A stretch of 64,000 nt of DNA from Cyanobacterium stanieri PCC 7202 (GCA_000317655.1 CP003940.1:2613547-2677546); one strand, 5' to 3'. Positions 37,338 through 46,871 are shown, counted from the stretch's first letter. Notes: generated from the sequence alone by a model not told the origin. Translations and numbers: made by a program.

Positions 37338-39347
37338 TTAGAGTTTTTCTGCCATGGGTTCATCCAAAAGAGCCTCAGCCACTCGGAAATCTCGCTTAAT
37401 GGTGAGCCTTTCAAGGTAGCCAAGAGGATCATCGGGGTTAAACACCATGCCATCAAAAAGGCTGAAACTCTGACGATTGGGGGCTGAGTCGGGTAAATCT
37501 AACTGACGCAAGGCTTCCCCTAAAAGTTCGGGGCGACGTACCCTTTCCAAAACCTCAATCCAGTTACGGGGGAAGGAAATATAACCCCATCTTGCCAACT
37601 GAGTCAAAATCCATAATCCTTCGGAGCGAGAGGGATAATTGGCTTGATCGACAAAAAATTGATTATAACGTAAGAGGTTTTCGGGTTCATCTTCAAGATT
37701 ACGGCGATAGGGTTCGGTGAAACCGGGTTTTAAATATTCTGGGGAAACGCCTAAATATTCAGGTTTTGCCAAAATTTCCAAAACTTCTTGACGGTTACGG
37801 CGATCATCGCAATATTCACAGGCTCTTACCAAGGCTTTGATTAGGGCAATGTGGGTCAGGGGATATTTATTTGCCCACTCTTCTTTTACTCCCAATACTT
37901 TTTCGGGGTGGCTGGGCCAAATGTCTAAATCGGTGGCGATGACGTAGCCTTGTTCATCCAAGACAGAATGGGTATTCCAAGGCTCTCCCACACAATAACC
38001 ATCGATATTTCCTGCTTTGAGGTTTGATACCATCTGGGCGGGAGGAATGACGGAAAGTGCTACATCTTTATCAGGATCAATGCCTCCTGAAGCTAACCAG
38101 TAGCGTAACATCAAGTTGTGCATGGAGGAGGGGTGAACCATACCGAAAGTATGCACTCCGTCAGGGGTAGAGGCGATCGCCCTTTGTAAGTCTTCGAGGG
38201 TTTTAACTCCTTGTTCGGCGAATTTTTTGCTCAGGGTGATGGAGTTACCATTACGGCTCAATACCATGGCTGTGACCACGGAAACGGGTGCTTTCCCCCT
38301 TGCCCCAAGGGTCATACTCAAGGGCATTCCTGCTAACATTCCTGCCCCATCAAGACGATTTTCCGCCACCCCAGAACAGATGGTTTTCCAACTTTTCTCA
38401 CGACTGAGGGTAACTTGACTTAACCCTTCATCCTCAAAAAAGCCTTTTTCTTTGGCAATGATGAGAGGGGCAGAGTCGGTAAGGGGCATGAAACCTAAGT
38501 TAAGGTTAATTTTTTCCAATCCATTGGCGGCAATGGTGAGAGGGCCGACCACAGTTTTGGTTTTGTTGGAGCGTTTTTGTTGGTTGAGGAAGTACACCAT
38601 TTCGTTACGCAGGGCGTAATAACTGGGGTGATTTACCACTTCTAAACGGTGTCGTGGACGGGGGATTGGTACTTCGAGGATCTGCCCGATATGAGCCTCT
38701 GGTCCTGTGGTAAGCATTACTACCCGATCTGATAATAATAGGGCTTCATCCACATCGTGAGTTACCATGATGGTGGTTACATGGTTCTGCTCCACGATTT
38801 CCATTAATCTTTCTTGTAAATTTCCTCGGGTGAGGGCATCTAAGGCGCCAAAAGGTTCGTCTAGTAATAATACTTTGGGCTTGATGGCTAAGGCACGGGC
38901 GATGGCCACTCGCTGTTTCATACCCCCCGAAAGTTGTCCCGGTTGTTTATTGGCGGCATGACGTAAACCCACCATGGTAATAGCCTGATTGACGACGGCT
39001 TTTTTCTCCCCAGGGGATAAGTCTTTCATCACCTCATTCACTGCCAAGGCGATGTTTTGTCTGACGGTTAACCATGGCAAGAGGGAGTAGTTTTGAAAAA
39101 CCACCATCCGATCTGGCCCTGGCCCTTCGATTTGTCTTCCCTCAAGAATGACACCGCCATTGGTGGGTAAATCTAACCCCGATACCATATTCAAGAGGGT
39201 GGACTTACCACAGCCAGAGTGTCCGATGAGGGAGATAAATTCCCCTTTTTTGATTTTTAAATCAATGTTTCTGAGGGCAACATATTGACCACCATCAGGG
39301 AGGGGAAATATTTTATCTAGTTGATCAATTTCTATAAATGAAGACAT
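37338..39347 (-). CDS. nrtC: Nitrate ABC transporter NrtC (ATPase fused to NrtA-like domain)
   Basis: The 669-residue two-domain protein has an N-terminal ATPase ([29 protein letters not shown]; about 1-260). After a linker comes a C-terminal domain of about 370 residues homologous to the nitrate-binding protein NrtA ([36 protein letters not shown]). In Synechococcus the C-terminal domain mediates ammonium-promoted inhibition of transport. Together with NrtD it forms the ATPase pair. Start is ATG at 39347. A GATAATT heptamer array lies directly upstream, between nrtC and nrtB. Confidence 0.95.
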   Translation of the reverse strand: MSSFIEIDQLDKIFPLPDGGQYVALRNIDLKIKKGEFISLIGHSGCGKSTLLNMVSGLDLPTNGGVILEGRQIEGPGPDRMVVFQNYSLLPWLTVRQNIALAVNEVMKDLSPGEKKAVVNQAITMVGLRHAANKQPGQLSGGMKQRVAIARALAIKPKVLLLDEPFGALDALTRGNLQERLMEIVEQNHVTTIMVTHDVDEALLLSDRVVMLTTGPEAHIGQILEVPIPRPRHRLEVVNHPSYYALRNEMVYFLNQQKRSNKTKTVVGPLTIAANGLEKINLNLGFMPLTDSAPLIIAKEKGFFEDEGLSQVTLSREKSWKTICSGVAENRLDGAGMLAGMPLSMTLGARGKAPVSVVTAMVLSRNGNSITLSKKFAEQGVKTLEDLQRAIASTPDGVHTFGMVHPSSMHNLMLRYWLASGGIDPDKDVALSVIPPAQMVSNLKAGNIDGYCVGEPWNTHSVLDEQGYVIATDLDIWPSHPEKVLGVKEEWANKYPLTHIALIKALVRACEYCDDRRNRQEVLEILAKPEYLGVSPEYLKPGFTEPYRRNLEDEPENLLRYNQFFVDQANYPSRSEGLWILTQLARWGYISFPRNWIEVLERVRRPELLGEALRQLDLPDSAPNRQSFSLFDGMVFNPDDPLGYLERLTIKRDFRVAEALLDEPMAEKL

Positions 39348-39350
39348 GGT

Positions 39351-39385
39351 GATAATTGATAATGGATAATTGAGAATTGATAATA
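39351..39385 (+). repeat. Heptamer array (GATAATT), five units, between nrtB and nrtC
   Basis: The units are GATAATT, GATAATG, GATAATT, GAGAATT and GATAATA. The array starts three bases upstream of the nrtC start codon on the minus strand, so it lies in the nrtB-nrtC spacer of the mRNA. Confidence 0.78.
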
Positions 39386-39448
39386 AAAACTTTTATATGC
39401 AGTGGAGAAACTTAAAACAGAGAATTGTTGATGGATTATCATCCAAAC

Positions 39449-39476
39449 TATTCCCCGTTCCCTGTTCCCCATTCCC
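39449..39476 (-). repeat. Heptamer array (GGGAACA class), four units
   Basis: On the plus strand the units are TATTCCC, CGTTCCC, TGTTCCC and CATTCCC, the reverse complement of the GGGAAYR class. It lies six bases after the end of nrtB, in the same spacer as the AT-class array at 39351. Confidence 0.75.
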
Positions 39477-39482
39477 TAAACT

Positions 39483-40322
39483 CTATTTTTGTTCTTCAGC
39501 AACTACTAAAGAGGCAATGAAACTTACGAGGCGATCGAGAAGTAAGCCGATTAATCCTACATACACAAGGGCGATGATAATTTCTGACATAAAACCACTG
39601 TTGTAGGCATCCCAGATAAAGAAACCGATTCCCACACCACCAACTAACATCTCAGCGGCGATAATCGCTAACCAAGATAAACCGATACCGATTTTTAAGC
39701 CTGTGAAAATATAAGGAAGGGTGGAGGGAATAAGAATATTAAAGAAAAAAGTAATTTTGGAAAGGTGCAAAACTCTGGAAACGTTACGATAGTCTTGGGG
39801 GATTTGTTGTACTCCTACGGTGGTATTGATAATAATAGGCCAAATTGCAGTAATAAAAATTACAAAAATAGCACTAGGATCTGCTTGACGCATGGCAGCG
39901 AGGGAGATAGGTAACCAAGCGAGGGGGGGAATGGTTCTAAGTACCTGAAAGATGGGGTCAAGGGCGGCATAAAATAGTTTGTTACTACCAATTAAGATGC
40001 CTAAAGCAATACCAACGACGGCAGAAAGGGAAAAACCGATGGCAACACGGCGTAAACTAGCGGAAATTTGCCAGAAGAAACCCTTATCAACACCGCCATT
40101 GTCAAAGAAAGGATCGATGATATAAGGATCCCAAGTATCTTGGATTACTTGTACTGGGGTGGGTAAATTAACGTCTTGGGGAGAGGCTAAAATTTGCCAG
40201 ATGATTAACAAGACGACTAGGGCGACGATGGGGGCGACTATTTTTTGGGGAGATTTAACAATATTTTTAATTGTTGCGTTGATGGGATTCTTTTTTTTGC
40301 GTAAACCTGTTTGAGCAACCAT
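39483..40322 (-). CDS. nrtB: Nitrate ABC transporter permease NrtB
   Basis: The 279-residue BPD-type permease has about six membrane helices and the cytosolic EAA-like loop around RVLHLSKITFFFNILIPSTLPYIFTGLKIG, which contacts the ATPases. The start region has a helix ending near LIIWQILAS, followed by the periplasmic PTPVQVIQDTWDPYIIDPFF segment typical of NrtB. It moves nitrate and nitrite across the plasma membrane. Start is ATG at 40322. It lies in nrtABCD order after nrtA, with a 93-base spacer. Confidence 0.94.
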   Translation of the reverse strand: MVAQTGLRKKKNPINATIKNIVKSPQKIVAPIVALVVLLIIWQILASPQDVNLPTPVQVIQDTWDPYIIDPFFDNGGVDKGFFWQISASLRRVAIGFSLSAVVGIALGILIGSNKLFYAALDPIFQVLRTIPPLAWLPISLAAMRQADPSAIFVIFITAIWPIIINTTVGVQQIPQDYRNVSRVLHLSKITFFFNILIPSTLPYIFTGLKIGIGLSWLAIIAAEMLVGGVGIGFFIWDAYNSGFMSEIIIALVYVGLIGLLLDRLVSFIASLVVAEEQK

Positions 40323-40333
40323 GGTAATTAATT

Positions 40334-40361
40334 GATAACTAATAATTGATAATTAATAATT
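40334..40361 (+). repeat. Heptamer array (GATAATT), four units, between nrtA and nrtB
   Basis: The units are GATAACT, AATAATT, GATAATT and AATAATT, lying 12 bases upstream of the nrtB start on the minus strand. With 39351 this puts AT-class arrays in two spacers of the same operon. Confidence 0.72.
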
Positions 40362-40415
40362 TCAGAGGGTTTAATCCTCTTCTAAAGCGAATGCCTAACA
40401 CTTAATACCGATTTC

Positions 40416-41723
40416 TTAAATTCGTTTGAACTCTAACCCATCTAAGTAGGCTTGGGGATCTTCGGGGTCAAAGGTGGTACCATCAAAGAAGGTTTCGACA
40501 CCCCGAGAAGGACTGCTGGGAATTTGGTCTGCTGGTACTTCTAAGGCTTCGGCTGCTTCTCTCCACAAGTCTTCTCTATTGACTTGATCTACTAGGGCTT
40601 GGGTGTCGGTATCAGCAGGAATGTAGCCCCAACGGATATTTTCGGTTAAGAACCATAAATCATGGCTTTTGAAGGGATAGGAAGCGTTATCACGCCAGAA
40701 TTTCATGGAATAAGCGAAGTTTTCTTCTACTCTGCCTGTACCAAAATCAATGTTGCCTCTTGATCTTTCGATGATGTCATCGAATGGGACTCTAAACCAT
40801 CTATTTTGGGATACTATCTGACACATTTCTTCTACGTTTTCGGGGCGATCGCACCATTGTTGAGCTTCTAAAACTGCCATTAATAAAGCCCTAGCGGCGT
40901 TAGGATTTTGATCAACCCAATCTTGACGTAAAGCAAAGGCTTTTTCGGGATGATCATTCCATAATTCTCCAGTTACTAATGCTGAATATCCTTCCCCTTG
41001 ATTGACTAACTGAGCATTCCAAGGCTCTCCCACACAAAAAGTATCCATGGTGTTGGTTCTCATATTTGCCACCATCTGTGGAGGGGGTACAGGTACTACA
41101 GAAGCACCTGATGATATAGGATTAACTCCATTTGCCGATAACCAATAACGCATCCATAAATCGTGGGTCCCACCGGGAAAAGTCATCGCCGCAGTAAAAT
41201 CTCTTCCATCGGCATTGGCTTGGGCAACTGCTTCTTGTAATCTTTCTGGAGTCTGTAAGCCAACATCAGGAAAAGCATTACTCACAGAAATAGCCTGACC
41301 ATTGGTGTTTAAACGAGCCAAAATGTACATGGGTACAGGCTGATTGGTAGTCGTTCCCAAGGTCATTTGATAGGGCATAGGAGTTAAAATGTGAGCGCCA
41401 TCAATACCACCACCCGCCGAACCTAATTCAATGTTATCTCTGGTGACGGGCCAAGAGGCTTGTTTTAATACTTCTACATCGGTCATACCATATTTAGCAA
41501 AAAATCCTTTTTCAAGGGCGATAATTAACGGAGAAGCATCGGTAAGAGCGATAAAGCCTAGTTTGGCAGAGGTAATTTCGGGAGCATTTTCTCCCATATC
41601 GATGGGTTCTACTTGCTCAATATTACTTGTGGCGTTATCTGTGCCACAACCATGTAATATCACTGCTCCCATTGCCGTTAGTCCACTGGTAACAAGAAAT
41701 TTTCTACGGGATAGTCTGCTCAT
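40416..41723 (-). CDS. nrtA: Nitrate/nitrite-binding lipoprotein NrtA
   Basis: The 435-residue periplasmic solute-binding lipoprotein has an N-terminus with twin-arginine-like SRRKFLVTSG and a lipobox ending GC (Cys26, ILHGC). The mature domain contains KLGFIALTDASPLIIALEKGFF, TFPGGTHDLWMRYWLS, VPPPQMVANM, CVGEPWNAQ and IPSSPSRGVETFFDG. These features match NrtA rather than the bicarbonate-binding paralogue CmpA, judged from memory (ALTDAS instead of PIVEAA; AMTFPGGTHD). It is the first gene of nrtABCD, with a canonical NtcA promoter at 41768-41809. No nirA precedes it. Confidence 0.95.
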   Translation of the reverse strand: MSRLSRRKFLVTSGLTAMGAVILHGCGTDNATSNIEQVEPIDMGENAPEITSAKLGFIALTDASPLIIALEKGFFAKYGMTDVEVLKQASWPVTRDNIELGSAGGGIDGAHILTPMPYQMTLGTTTNQPVPMYILARLNTNGQAISVSNAFPDVGLQTPERLQEAVAQANADGRDFTAAMTFPGGTHDLWMRYWLSANGVNPISSGASVVPVPPPQMVANMRTNTMDTFCVGEPWNAQLVNQGEGYSALVTGELWNDHPEKAFALRQDWVDQNPNAARALLMAVLEAQQWCDRPENVEEMCQIVSQNRWFRVPFDDIIERSRGNIDFGTGRVEENFAYSMKFWRDNASYPFKSHDLWFLTENIRWGYIPADTDTQALVDQVNREDLWREAAEALEVPADQIPSSPSRGVETFFDGTTFDPEDPQAYLDGLEFKRI

Positions 41724-41767
41724 TTTTCTTCGCTAAGTTAAGAGATATTAATTGAATCACTGTTAAA

Positions 41768-41809
41768 TTTATATTTTCTTTACAATATTTTCTCGGTATC
41801 AATTGCTAC
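41768..41809 (-). promoter_or_regulatory. NtcA-activated promoter of nrtABCD
   Basis: GTA-N8-TAC occurs perfectly at 41796-41809 (minus strand GTAGCAATTGATAC). Exactly 22 bases downstream on the minus strand lies the -10 hexamer TATAAA (complement of 41768-41773). This is the class II NtcA promoter layout, so nitrogen limitation should induce the operon. The -10 ends 45 bases before the nrtA ATG. Confidence 0.88.
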
Positions 41810-42045
41810 CGTATGTTATAATATATGTCAGTTATGCCAATTTAAAATGAGATAACTGCATTAAATACTCTCTACAAATAAAAATAGTCTCCATAATTGT
41901 TCATCTTGTTAGATTTTTTCTAAGTTTTATATTGATTATCTTCTTTATCTTTTCTTCCTTTTTGAATAAGAAATTAGGTTGTAAAATTTACAATAAGAAC
42001 ATAAATGTAATCACTCTCGGTCAGTTTCTAACGATTTTAGTTTGA

Positions 42046-42483
42046 ATGTTGCGTCTTACTACTATTAAACTCTCTCCTAAATCTTTATATGGGCGATCGC
42101 TTGGCTTAGTGGCTTTTGGCTTTCCTATTGTGGCGGCATACTTTTTCAACATTACTGAGCAACAATCCCCCTTCAACTGTTTATTTTTAAAATTTGTGGG
42201 CATTCCTAGTCCGGGATGTGGTCTAACAAGATCTTTTTTAGCAATAACAAATGGTCGTCTATTAGAGTCTTTTTCTTATAATTTGCTAGGCCCTTTTTTG
42301 TTTTGTTTTTGTCTAATTGTTTTTATCCATTTGTGTTTAGAAATATTAACAGGGAGAAAAGTAAAAGCCCAGTACATTAAACTGTTACAAAACAAAAATT
42401 TACAAGGATTGATTTTAATTTCAATTGTGTTCTATTATTTTATTAGACTAATTATTTTTTATAATACTGGAGAGTTAAGATAA
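42046..42483 (+). CDS. DUF2752 membrane protein
   Basis: The 145-residue integral membrane protein has three hydrophobic helices (about 18-36, 78-98 and 120-138). The DUF2752 hallmark is a Cys-rich loop, here FKFVGIPSPGCGLTRSF-like (CLFLKFVGIPSPGCGLTR, residues about 45-62), with C-x(n)-PGCG. The family's function is unknown. Start is ATG at 42046. The next gene encodes a TM2-domain protein, 63 bases downstream, and the two families often occur near each other. The 322-bp gap before it contains the nrt promoter. Confidence 0.82.
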   Translation: MLRLTTIKLSPKSLYGRSLGLVAFGFPIVAAYFFNITEQQSPFNCLFLKFVGIPSPGCGLTRSFLAITNGRLLESFSYNLLGPFLFCFCLIVFIHLCLEILTGRKVKAQYIKLLQNKNLQGLILISIVFYYFIRLIIFYNTGELR

Positions 42484-42546
42484 ATATCTTCTATTCTCCG
42501 TTGACCAATTTGATAACAAAAACATATAAATATTAGGAATAAAAAA

Positions 42547-42813
42547 ATGACTGAATTTAATGCTTCAGAAGTTCAGAGCAAAAAAATGGCAGCTGGTATC
42601 TGCGGAATTCTCTTAGGCTCTTTGGGAATACATAAATTTATCCTCGGCTATAATCAAGAGGGGATTATTATGCTTTTGGTCAGTGTTCTAACTTGTGGTT
42701 TTGCTGCTGCCATTACGGGAATTATCGGCATCGTTGAGGGTGTAATCTATTTAATGAAGACTGATGAAGAGTTTTATAATATATACATCAATGGAAAACA
42801 ACCTTGGTTTTAG
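42547..42813 (+). CDS. TM2-domain protein
   Basis: The 88-residue protein has the TM2 pattern. Two membrane helices (KKMAAGICGILLGSLGIHKF and GIIMLLVSVLTCGFAAAITGIIG regions) are joined by FILGYNQEG, and the typical G-x-HKF-Y/F-LG motif is present. Its function is unknown. In bacteria TM2 proteins are often small accessory membrane proteins. Start is ATG. A 60-residue membrane ORF follows three bases after its stop, probably translated from the same mRNA. Confidence 0.85.
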   Translation: MTEFNASEVQSKKMAAGICGILLGSLGIHKFILGYNQEGIIMLLVSVLTCGFAAAITGIIGIVEGVIYLMKTDEEFYNIYINGKQPWF

Positions 42814-42816
42814 ATA

Positions 42817-42999
42817 ATGAAAAGTTTAAAAATTAATGATTTTAAAACCAAATTTTTTTTATTCGTTTTTGGATGTGGCTATTTAACTTTTTTTTCTAGT
42901 ATGGATATTACTTATCCTTTTCTAAAACCTTATATAGTGTTATTACCAGTCCAAATAATTTTAGTTGTTTACTTTCTATTTAGAAAGAAGGGTAAGTAA
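42817..42999 (+). CDS. Small two-helix membrane protein
   Basis: The 60-residue ORF starts three bases after the TM2 gene and encodes two hydrophobic helices (about 12-30, FFLFVFGCGYLTFFSS; about 37-54, PYIVLLPVQIILVVYFLF) with a basic tail RKKGK. No family is recognised. Its tight spacing supports translation. The stop TAA is the first triplet of the 21-bp repeat at 42997, so the original C-terminus may have been changed by repeat insertion. Confidence 0.6.
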   Translation: MKSLKINDFKTKFFLFVFGCGYLTFFSSMDITYPFLKPYIVLLPVQIILVVYFLFRKKGK

Positions 43000-43113
43000 C
43001 CTCAGTTCGGGATAATAGTTGTCAGTCAGGAAAAGGCAAAAGGTAATGGGCCAGAGATAATAATTGCTTATTGTCAATTGTTAATTAACCGATGTTATCC
43101 CGAACTCAAGTTA
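42997..43113. mobile_element. MITE-like element: inverted 21-bp repeats around a heptamer array
   Basis: Copies of the 21-bp repeat at 42997-43017 (forward) and 43093-43113 (reverse) match at 18 of 21 positions and form terminal inverted repeats. The interior 43028-43090 is exactly nine seven-base units: AGGAAAA, GGCAAAA, GGTAATG, GGCCAGA, GATAATA, ATTGCTT, ATTGTCA, ATTGTTA, ATTAACC. There is no coding capacity. The size (117 bp) and the TIRs fit a miniature inverted-repeat element. No transposase with matching ends is seen in the window. Confidence 0.55.
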
Positions 43114-43237
43114 AGTAGGAAGACAAAAATGCTCAAACTGTTACCAGTAAAAGAATGTAGCGTTTTAGAGTTTTTAGGATTAAAAAGTAGTTAAAAATGT
43201 TTAGATTATCAATTTATAACCATAAACCATTAAAAAC

Positions 43238-43265
43238 TGTTCCCTGTTCCCCGTTCCCTGCCCTA
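43238..43265 (-). repeat. Heptamer array (GGGAACA class), reverse orientation
   Basis: On the plus strand the units are TGTTCCC, TGTTCCC, CGTTCCC and TGCCCTA. It lies in the 414-bp gap between the 60-residue ORF and the LivG-like gene. Apart from the MITE-like element and a 21-codon ORF without RBS, the gap shows nothing else. Confidence 0.75.
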
Positions 43266-43413
43266 ACAAAAAAATTTCAGAATGAATCACCCCTGCGGAT
43301 TTAGGGGGCGAAACATCACACCTGATTCTACGAAATTGATATAAAAAAGATCTGAAGCTATCGATACTTTGCTATATAATGATCACCTACTAATGTGCAA
43401 AGGAGATTTTTTG

Positions 43414-44199
43414 ATGAGTCAAGGGCAGGTAGCCAGTGAATCTGATTATATTTTAGAGGCGACTAATTTATCAAAGAGTTTTGGTGGTCTAAAGGCTGTT
43501 GATAATGCTAGTATTCGAGTTGATAAGGGCTGTATTACGGGATTAATTGGCCCTAATGGGGCAGGAAAAAGCACCTTATTTAATCTTCTTTCTAATTTTT
43601 TGGTAGCTGATGAGGGCAAAATTCGCTTTGATGGGGAGGTGATTAATGGTATGCCACCCCATCGTATTGCCAGAAAGGGTTTTATTCGTACTTTTCAGGT
43701 GGCAAGGGTTTTGTCCCGCCTGACGGTGTTAGAAAATATGCTATTAGCTACCCAAACTCAGAAGGGAGAAAATTTGTTATCTGTTTTTCTGCAACCCTAT
43801 AAAATTAAGCAACAGGAAAGGGAAAATAAGGAAAAGGCGATCGCCATTTTAGAATCTGTCGGACTACTGGAAAAAGCCCATGATTATGCGGGGGCGTTAT
43901 CTGGAGGACAAAGAAAGTTATTAGAAATGGCAAGAACTTTAATGACTAATCCTAAACTGATTTTACTTGATGAACCTGCGGCGGGGGTAAATCCCACTCT
44001 CATCAATCAAATTTGTGAGCATATTGTAACTTGGAATAAACAAGGAATTTCTTTCTTGATTATTGAGCATAATATGGATGTAATTATGTCCTTGTGTAAT
44101 CATGTTTGGGTATTGGCAGAAGGTTCTAATTTGGCGGATGGTTCACCTGAATATATCCAATCTAATGATCGGGTTTTGGAGGCGTATCTGGGCGGTTAA
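43414..44199 (+). CDS. LivG/NatA-type amino-acid ABC transporter ATPase
   Basis: The 261-residue ATPase has Walker A GPNGAGKST, signature LSGGQRKLLEMARTL and Walker B LILLDEPAAGVNP; EPAAGVNP is typical of branched-chain/neutral amino-acid LivG-type subunits. The extra helix insertion (TQKGENLLSVFLQPYKIKQQERE) is also characteristic. In Synechocystis the equivalent NatA serves a neutral amino-acid transporter. No permease or binding-protein gene is adjacent. ATG 43414 is chosen over an upstream TTG because AAGGAG lies nine bases before it. It ends four bases inside the convergent FHA-ABC gene. Confidence 0.88.
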   Translation: MSQGQVASESDYILEATNLSKSFGGLKAVDNASIRVDKGCITGLIGPNGAGKSTLFNLLSNFLVADEGKIRFDGEVINGMPPHRIARKGFIRTFQVARVLSRLTVLENMLLATQTQKGENLLSVFLQPYKIKQQERENKEKAIAILESVGLLEKAHDYAGALSGGQRKLLEMARTLMTNPKLILLDEPAAGVNPTLINQICEHIVTWNKQGISFLIIEHNMDVIMSLCNHVWVLAEGSNLADGSPEYIQSNDRVLEAYLGG

Positions 44200-46634
44200 A
44201 GATCTTTTCTTTTTTGTAAGATAAAGGTGACGACAAAATAAATGAGGGTGTGTAAAATTAGCACTAGCCAATTAATCATCAGGTTATTCCAACTTGACTC
44301 ATAAACCAATGATTCGGGGATTCCTAGGGCGATCGCACTGCCATCAGGTAATATGATAGGCTCAGGTATCATGGCATTAACATCAACCAATGTACCATAA
44401 GCACCCACAGACCAACGACTAATAGTTAACCATGACAAATATTTTCCCGCATCCTCCATACTAAATAGCACCCCAGAAAAAATAATTTGAGGAATTAATA
44501 ACAAAGGTAATAAACTGTTGGCTTGGGTGATATTTTTGACCATTGCCGATACCATCAAACCAAAATTAATACTAGCAAAAATCGTCAAAAAGCTAGTAAT
44601 AAAAACCCCCATTGACCAATAAATAAGCTCAGAATTAGGAGATTCAAAACGCAATAAAACGACTATTACAATCAAAATACTTTGTAAAAAAGTAACTAAT
44701 TTTAATACTGATAATTTAGAAAATAAATAAGCAAAAATATCAAGATTTACCAACCTTTCTCGAAAATAAATATCCGCTTCTTTTACTATTTCTTGAAGAG
44801 AACCCGATAAACCTACCCAAATATTGGCACAGGCAAAAACAAACAAAACACTTAGGGCGGTAGATGCCAGTTTGGGATTGTCGTCTAGCCCCAATACCAA
44901 AGGCTCAATTTGAATGGCTAAACTAATTAAACTAATGCCGATGGGTGCTGTCAATAGGGAAATTGAAAGATTTACTTTGTCTCGAAAAACAATTTTGGCG
45001 TATCTTTGGCTGAGGGTAATTGTTTGTTTTACCAGAGAAGGTTTTGCCTTTTCTGGCATCATTTGTCGAGAGACTTGATTATGATTTACGCTGGTAATGG
45101 TATTGTTTTGTGGTGATAAATTACTATTTTTAAGAGATAATCGATTGGTAATATTTTCTTGATAATAGGATGAATTTTTAAATGTTTGAGCCTTATTAAC
45201 CACCGCTTCAATGGTTTCTAAGTTAATATAAATATCGGCAAAATTTTCACTGGAAATATCAAAAAAATCCATCGCCCCTTTTGGTTCGCCATAATAACAA
45301 AGATGTCCTCCCCTGCCCAAAAATACGAGGCGATCGCACATATTTATATTTGTAGTAGCATGGGTCACAAGAATAATGGTACGTCCTTCATCGGCTAACT
45401 TGCGTAATAATTCCATCATCTTTTTATCCAATCCCGGATCAAGTCCTGAAGTGGGTTCATCAAGGAAAAATAACTTAGGATCTGCTAATAATTCCGCCCC
45501 AATGCTCACCCGTTTTAGTTGACCACCACTGAGATTTTTAACTAAAATATTCTTATAATCAACTAACTCAATTTGATGTAAAGTTTTACTGACTATTTCC
45601 CGAATATTAATGTCAGGGGGTAAACGTAATTTAGCAGAATATTCGAGGGCTTCTACTACAGTTAAATCCTTATGAATAATATCCTGTTGGGGTACATAAC
45701 CAATCTGATTACGATAGATATTAAAGTTTTGTCGTAAGTCTTCCCCATTAATGAATACAGCCCCGTTGGTTGTCGGTTCAATACCCAAAAGAGTACGCAT
45801 CAAAGTTGATTTTCCTGCCCCACTGCCCCCCACCAAAGCCACAAATTGACCGGGTTCTATAGGTAAAGATATATCATTAATAATAGTGCGATCTTTTCCT
45901 TCCTGATCTTTTACTACTCTAATTAAATTAAAAGCATCTAAACGAATATTATCCCCTTGATCGGCAATAACTAATCGATTTCCTTGTAATACCAAACGAT
46001 AAGGGCCAATATTAATTAGTGAATCTTGATTTATAACCCGAGAGCCATTAACTTTTTGCTCATTGACAAATACCCCATTGGCACTATAATCAGTGAGGAC
46101 ATACTGCCCTTGATTATTTTTGGTAATTACGGCGTGTTTACGAGATACCGTGGGAGCATCCAAGCGTAAATCTGCATTTTCATCCCTACCGAGAATGATG
46201 GGTTTTTCGAGTAAAGATACCGACTGAATGGGTGGGGGAGTAAAACCACTGCTAGTCATAGAAGAGTGGTATTCAATGATTACCCAATCCCTTGGATTTT
46301 GACCGATTTGGATGCGATCGCCATTACGCAAAAGATGACCTTGGGGAGAAATTAATCTATTATTGACAAAAAGACCATTAGAACTACGTTTTTGTCCATC
46401 ACCATCATAGATACGATAAGTGTTATTTTCCCCCCGCACAAACTTTCCCTGACAACGACTGACAATATTCCAATCCGTAGGTGCTAACAAATCAACCATC
46501 TGAGGATCTCGCCCCAGACGATGTTCTGGGGCAAATAATTCCATGGGGGGTAGGGTAATCCCTTGATTATTTAAGATAATATAGGGGTTAAGACTACTTT
46601 CAAGAACGGTATTAGAGCTAAAAGACTGGTTCAT
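44196..46634 (-). CDS. FHA-domain ABC transporter (ABCG-like half transporter)
   Basis: The product has 812 residues from ATG 46634. Two FHA phosphothreonine-binding domains occupy about 20-105 (LGRDPQMVD, SSNGLFVNN) and 125-215 (LGRDENADLRLDAPTVSRKHAVI). An ABC ATPase follows (GGSGAGKSTLMRTLLG, LSGGQLKRVSIGAELL, LFFLDEPTSGLDP), then a linker and an ABC-2 permease of about six helices at the C-terminus. This resembles ABCG/white-type half transporters that dimerise, fused to FHA modules that may link export to Ser/Thr kinase signalling (inference). The substrate is unknown. It is isolated, convergent with the LivG-like gene. Confidence 0.9.
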   Translation of the reverse strand: MNQSFSSNTVLESSLNPYIILNNQGITLPPMELFAPEHRLGRDPQMVDLLAPTDWNIVSRCQGKFVRGENNTYRIYDGDGQKRSSNGLFVNNRLISPQGHLLRNGDRIQIGQNPRDWVIIEYHSSMTSSGFTPPPIQSVSLLEKPIILGRDENADLRLDAPTVSRKHAVITKNNQGQYVLTDYSANGVFVNEQKVNGSRVINQDSLINIGPYRLVLQGNRLVIADQGDNIRLDAFNLIRVVKDQEGKDRTIINDISLPIEPGQFVALVGGSGAGKSTLMRTLLGIEPTTNGAVFINGEDLRQNFNIYRNQIGYVPQQDIIHKDLTVVEALEYSAKLRLPPDINIREIVSKTLHQIELVDYKNILVKNLSGGQLKRVSIGAELLADPKLFFLDEPTSGLDPGLDKKMMELLRKLADEGRTIILVTHATTNINMCDRLVFLGRGGHLCYYGEPKGAMDFFDISSENFADIYINLETIEAVVNKAQTFKNSSYYQENITNRLSLKNSNLSPQNNTITSVNHNQVSRQMMPEKAKPSLVKQTITLSQRYAKIVFRDKVNLSISLLTAPIGISLISLAIQIEPLVLGLDDNPKLASTALSVLFVFACANIWVGLSGSLQEIVKEADIYFRERLVNLDIFAYLFSKLSVLKLVTFLQSILIVIVVLLRFESPNSELIYWSMGVFITSFLTIFASINFGLMVSAMVKNITQANSLLPLLLIPQIIFSGVLFSMEDAGKYLSWLTISRWSVGAYGTLVDVNAMIPEPIILPDGSAIALGIPESLVYESSWNNLMINWLVLILHTLIYFVVTFILQKRKDL

Positions 46635-46871
46635 GATTGCCAAAAGGGGAGTTATAAATCAAATCATACCAACGAAAATTCATGAGAAGACATAAAATTT
46701 GATCAGCTTTAAAACAAGACCATTAAATGATAAATTGCAGGACAACTGTGATCATTTATCAGGGAAATTGAGGAGAAAATATAATCAGAGTGATTGTGAA
46801 TAGATGAATATAGATAAAAAATGTATCTGAAAAAACTTTATTTAAAGACTAATCACCGCTAAGATTATAAG

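Noticed and set aside
40416-41723. Bicarbonate-binding CmpA instead of NrtA
   Set aside because: Diagnostic blocks (ALTDAS, AMTFPGGTHD) fit NrtA, and the NtcA promoter supports nitrate transport.
43129-43194. 21-codon ORF after the MITE-like element
   Set aside because: No ribosome-binding site and too short to judge; probably chance.
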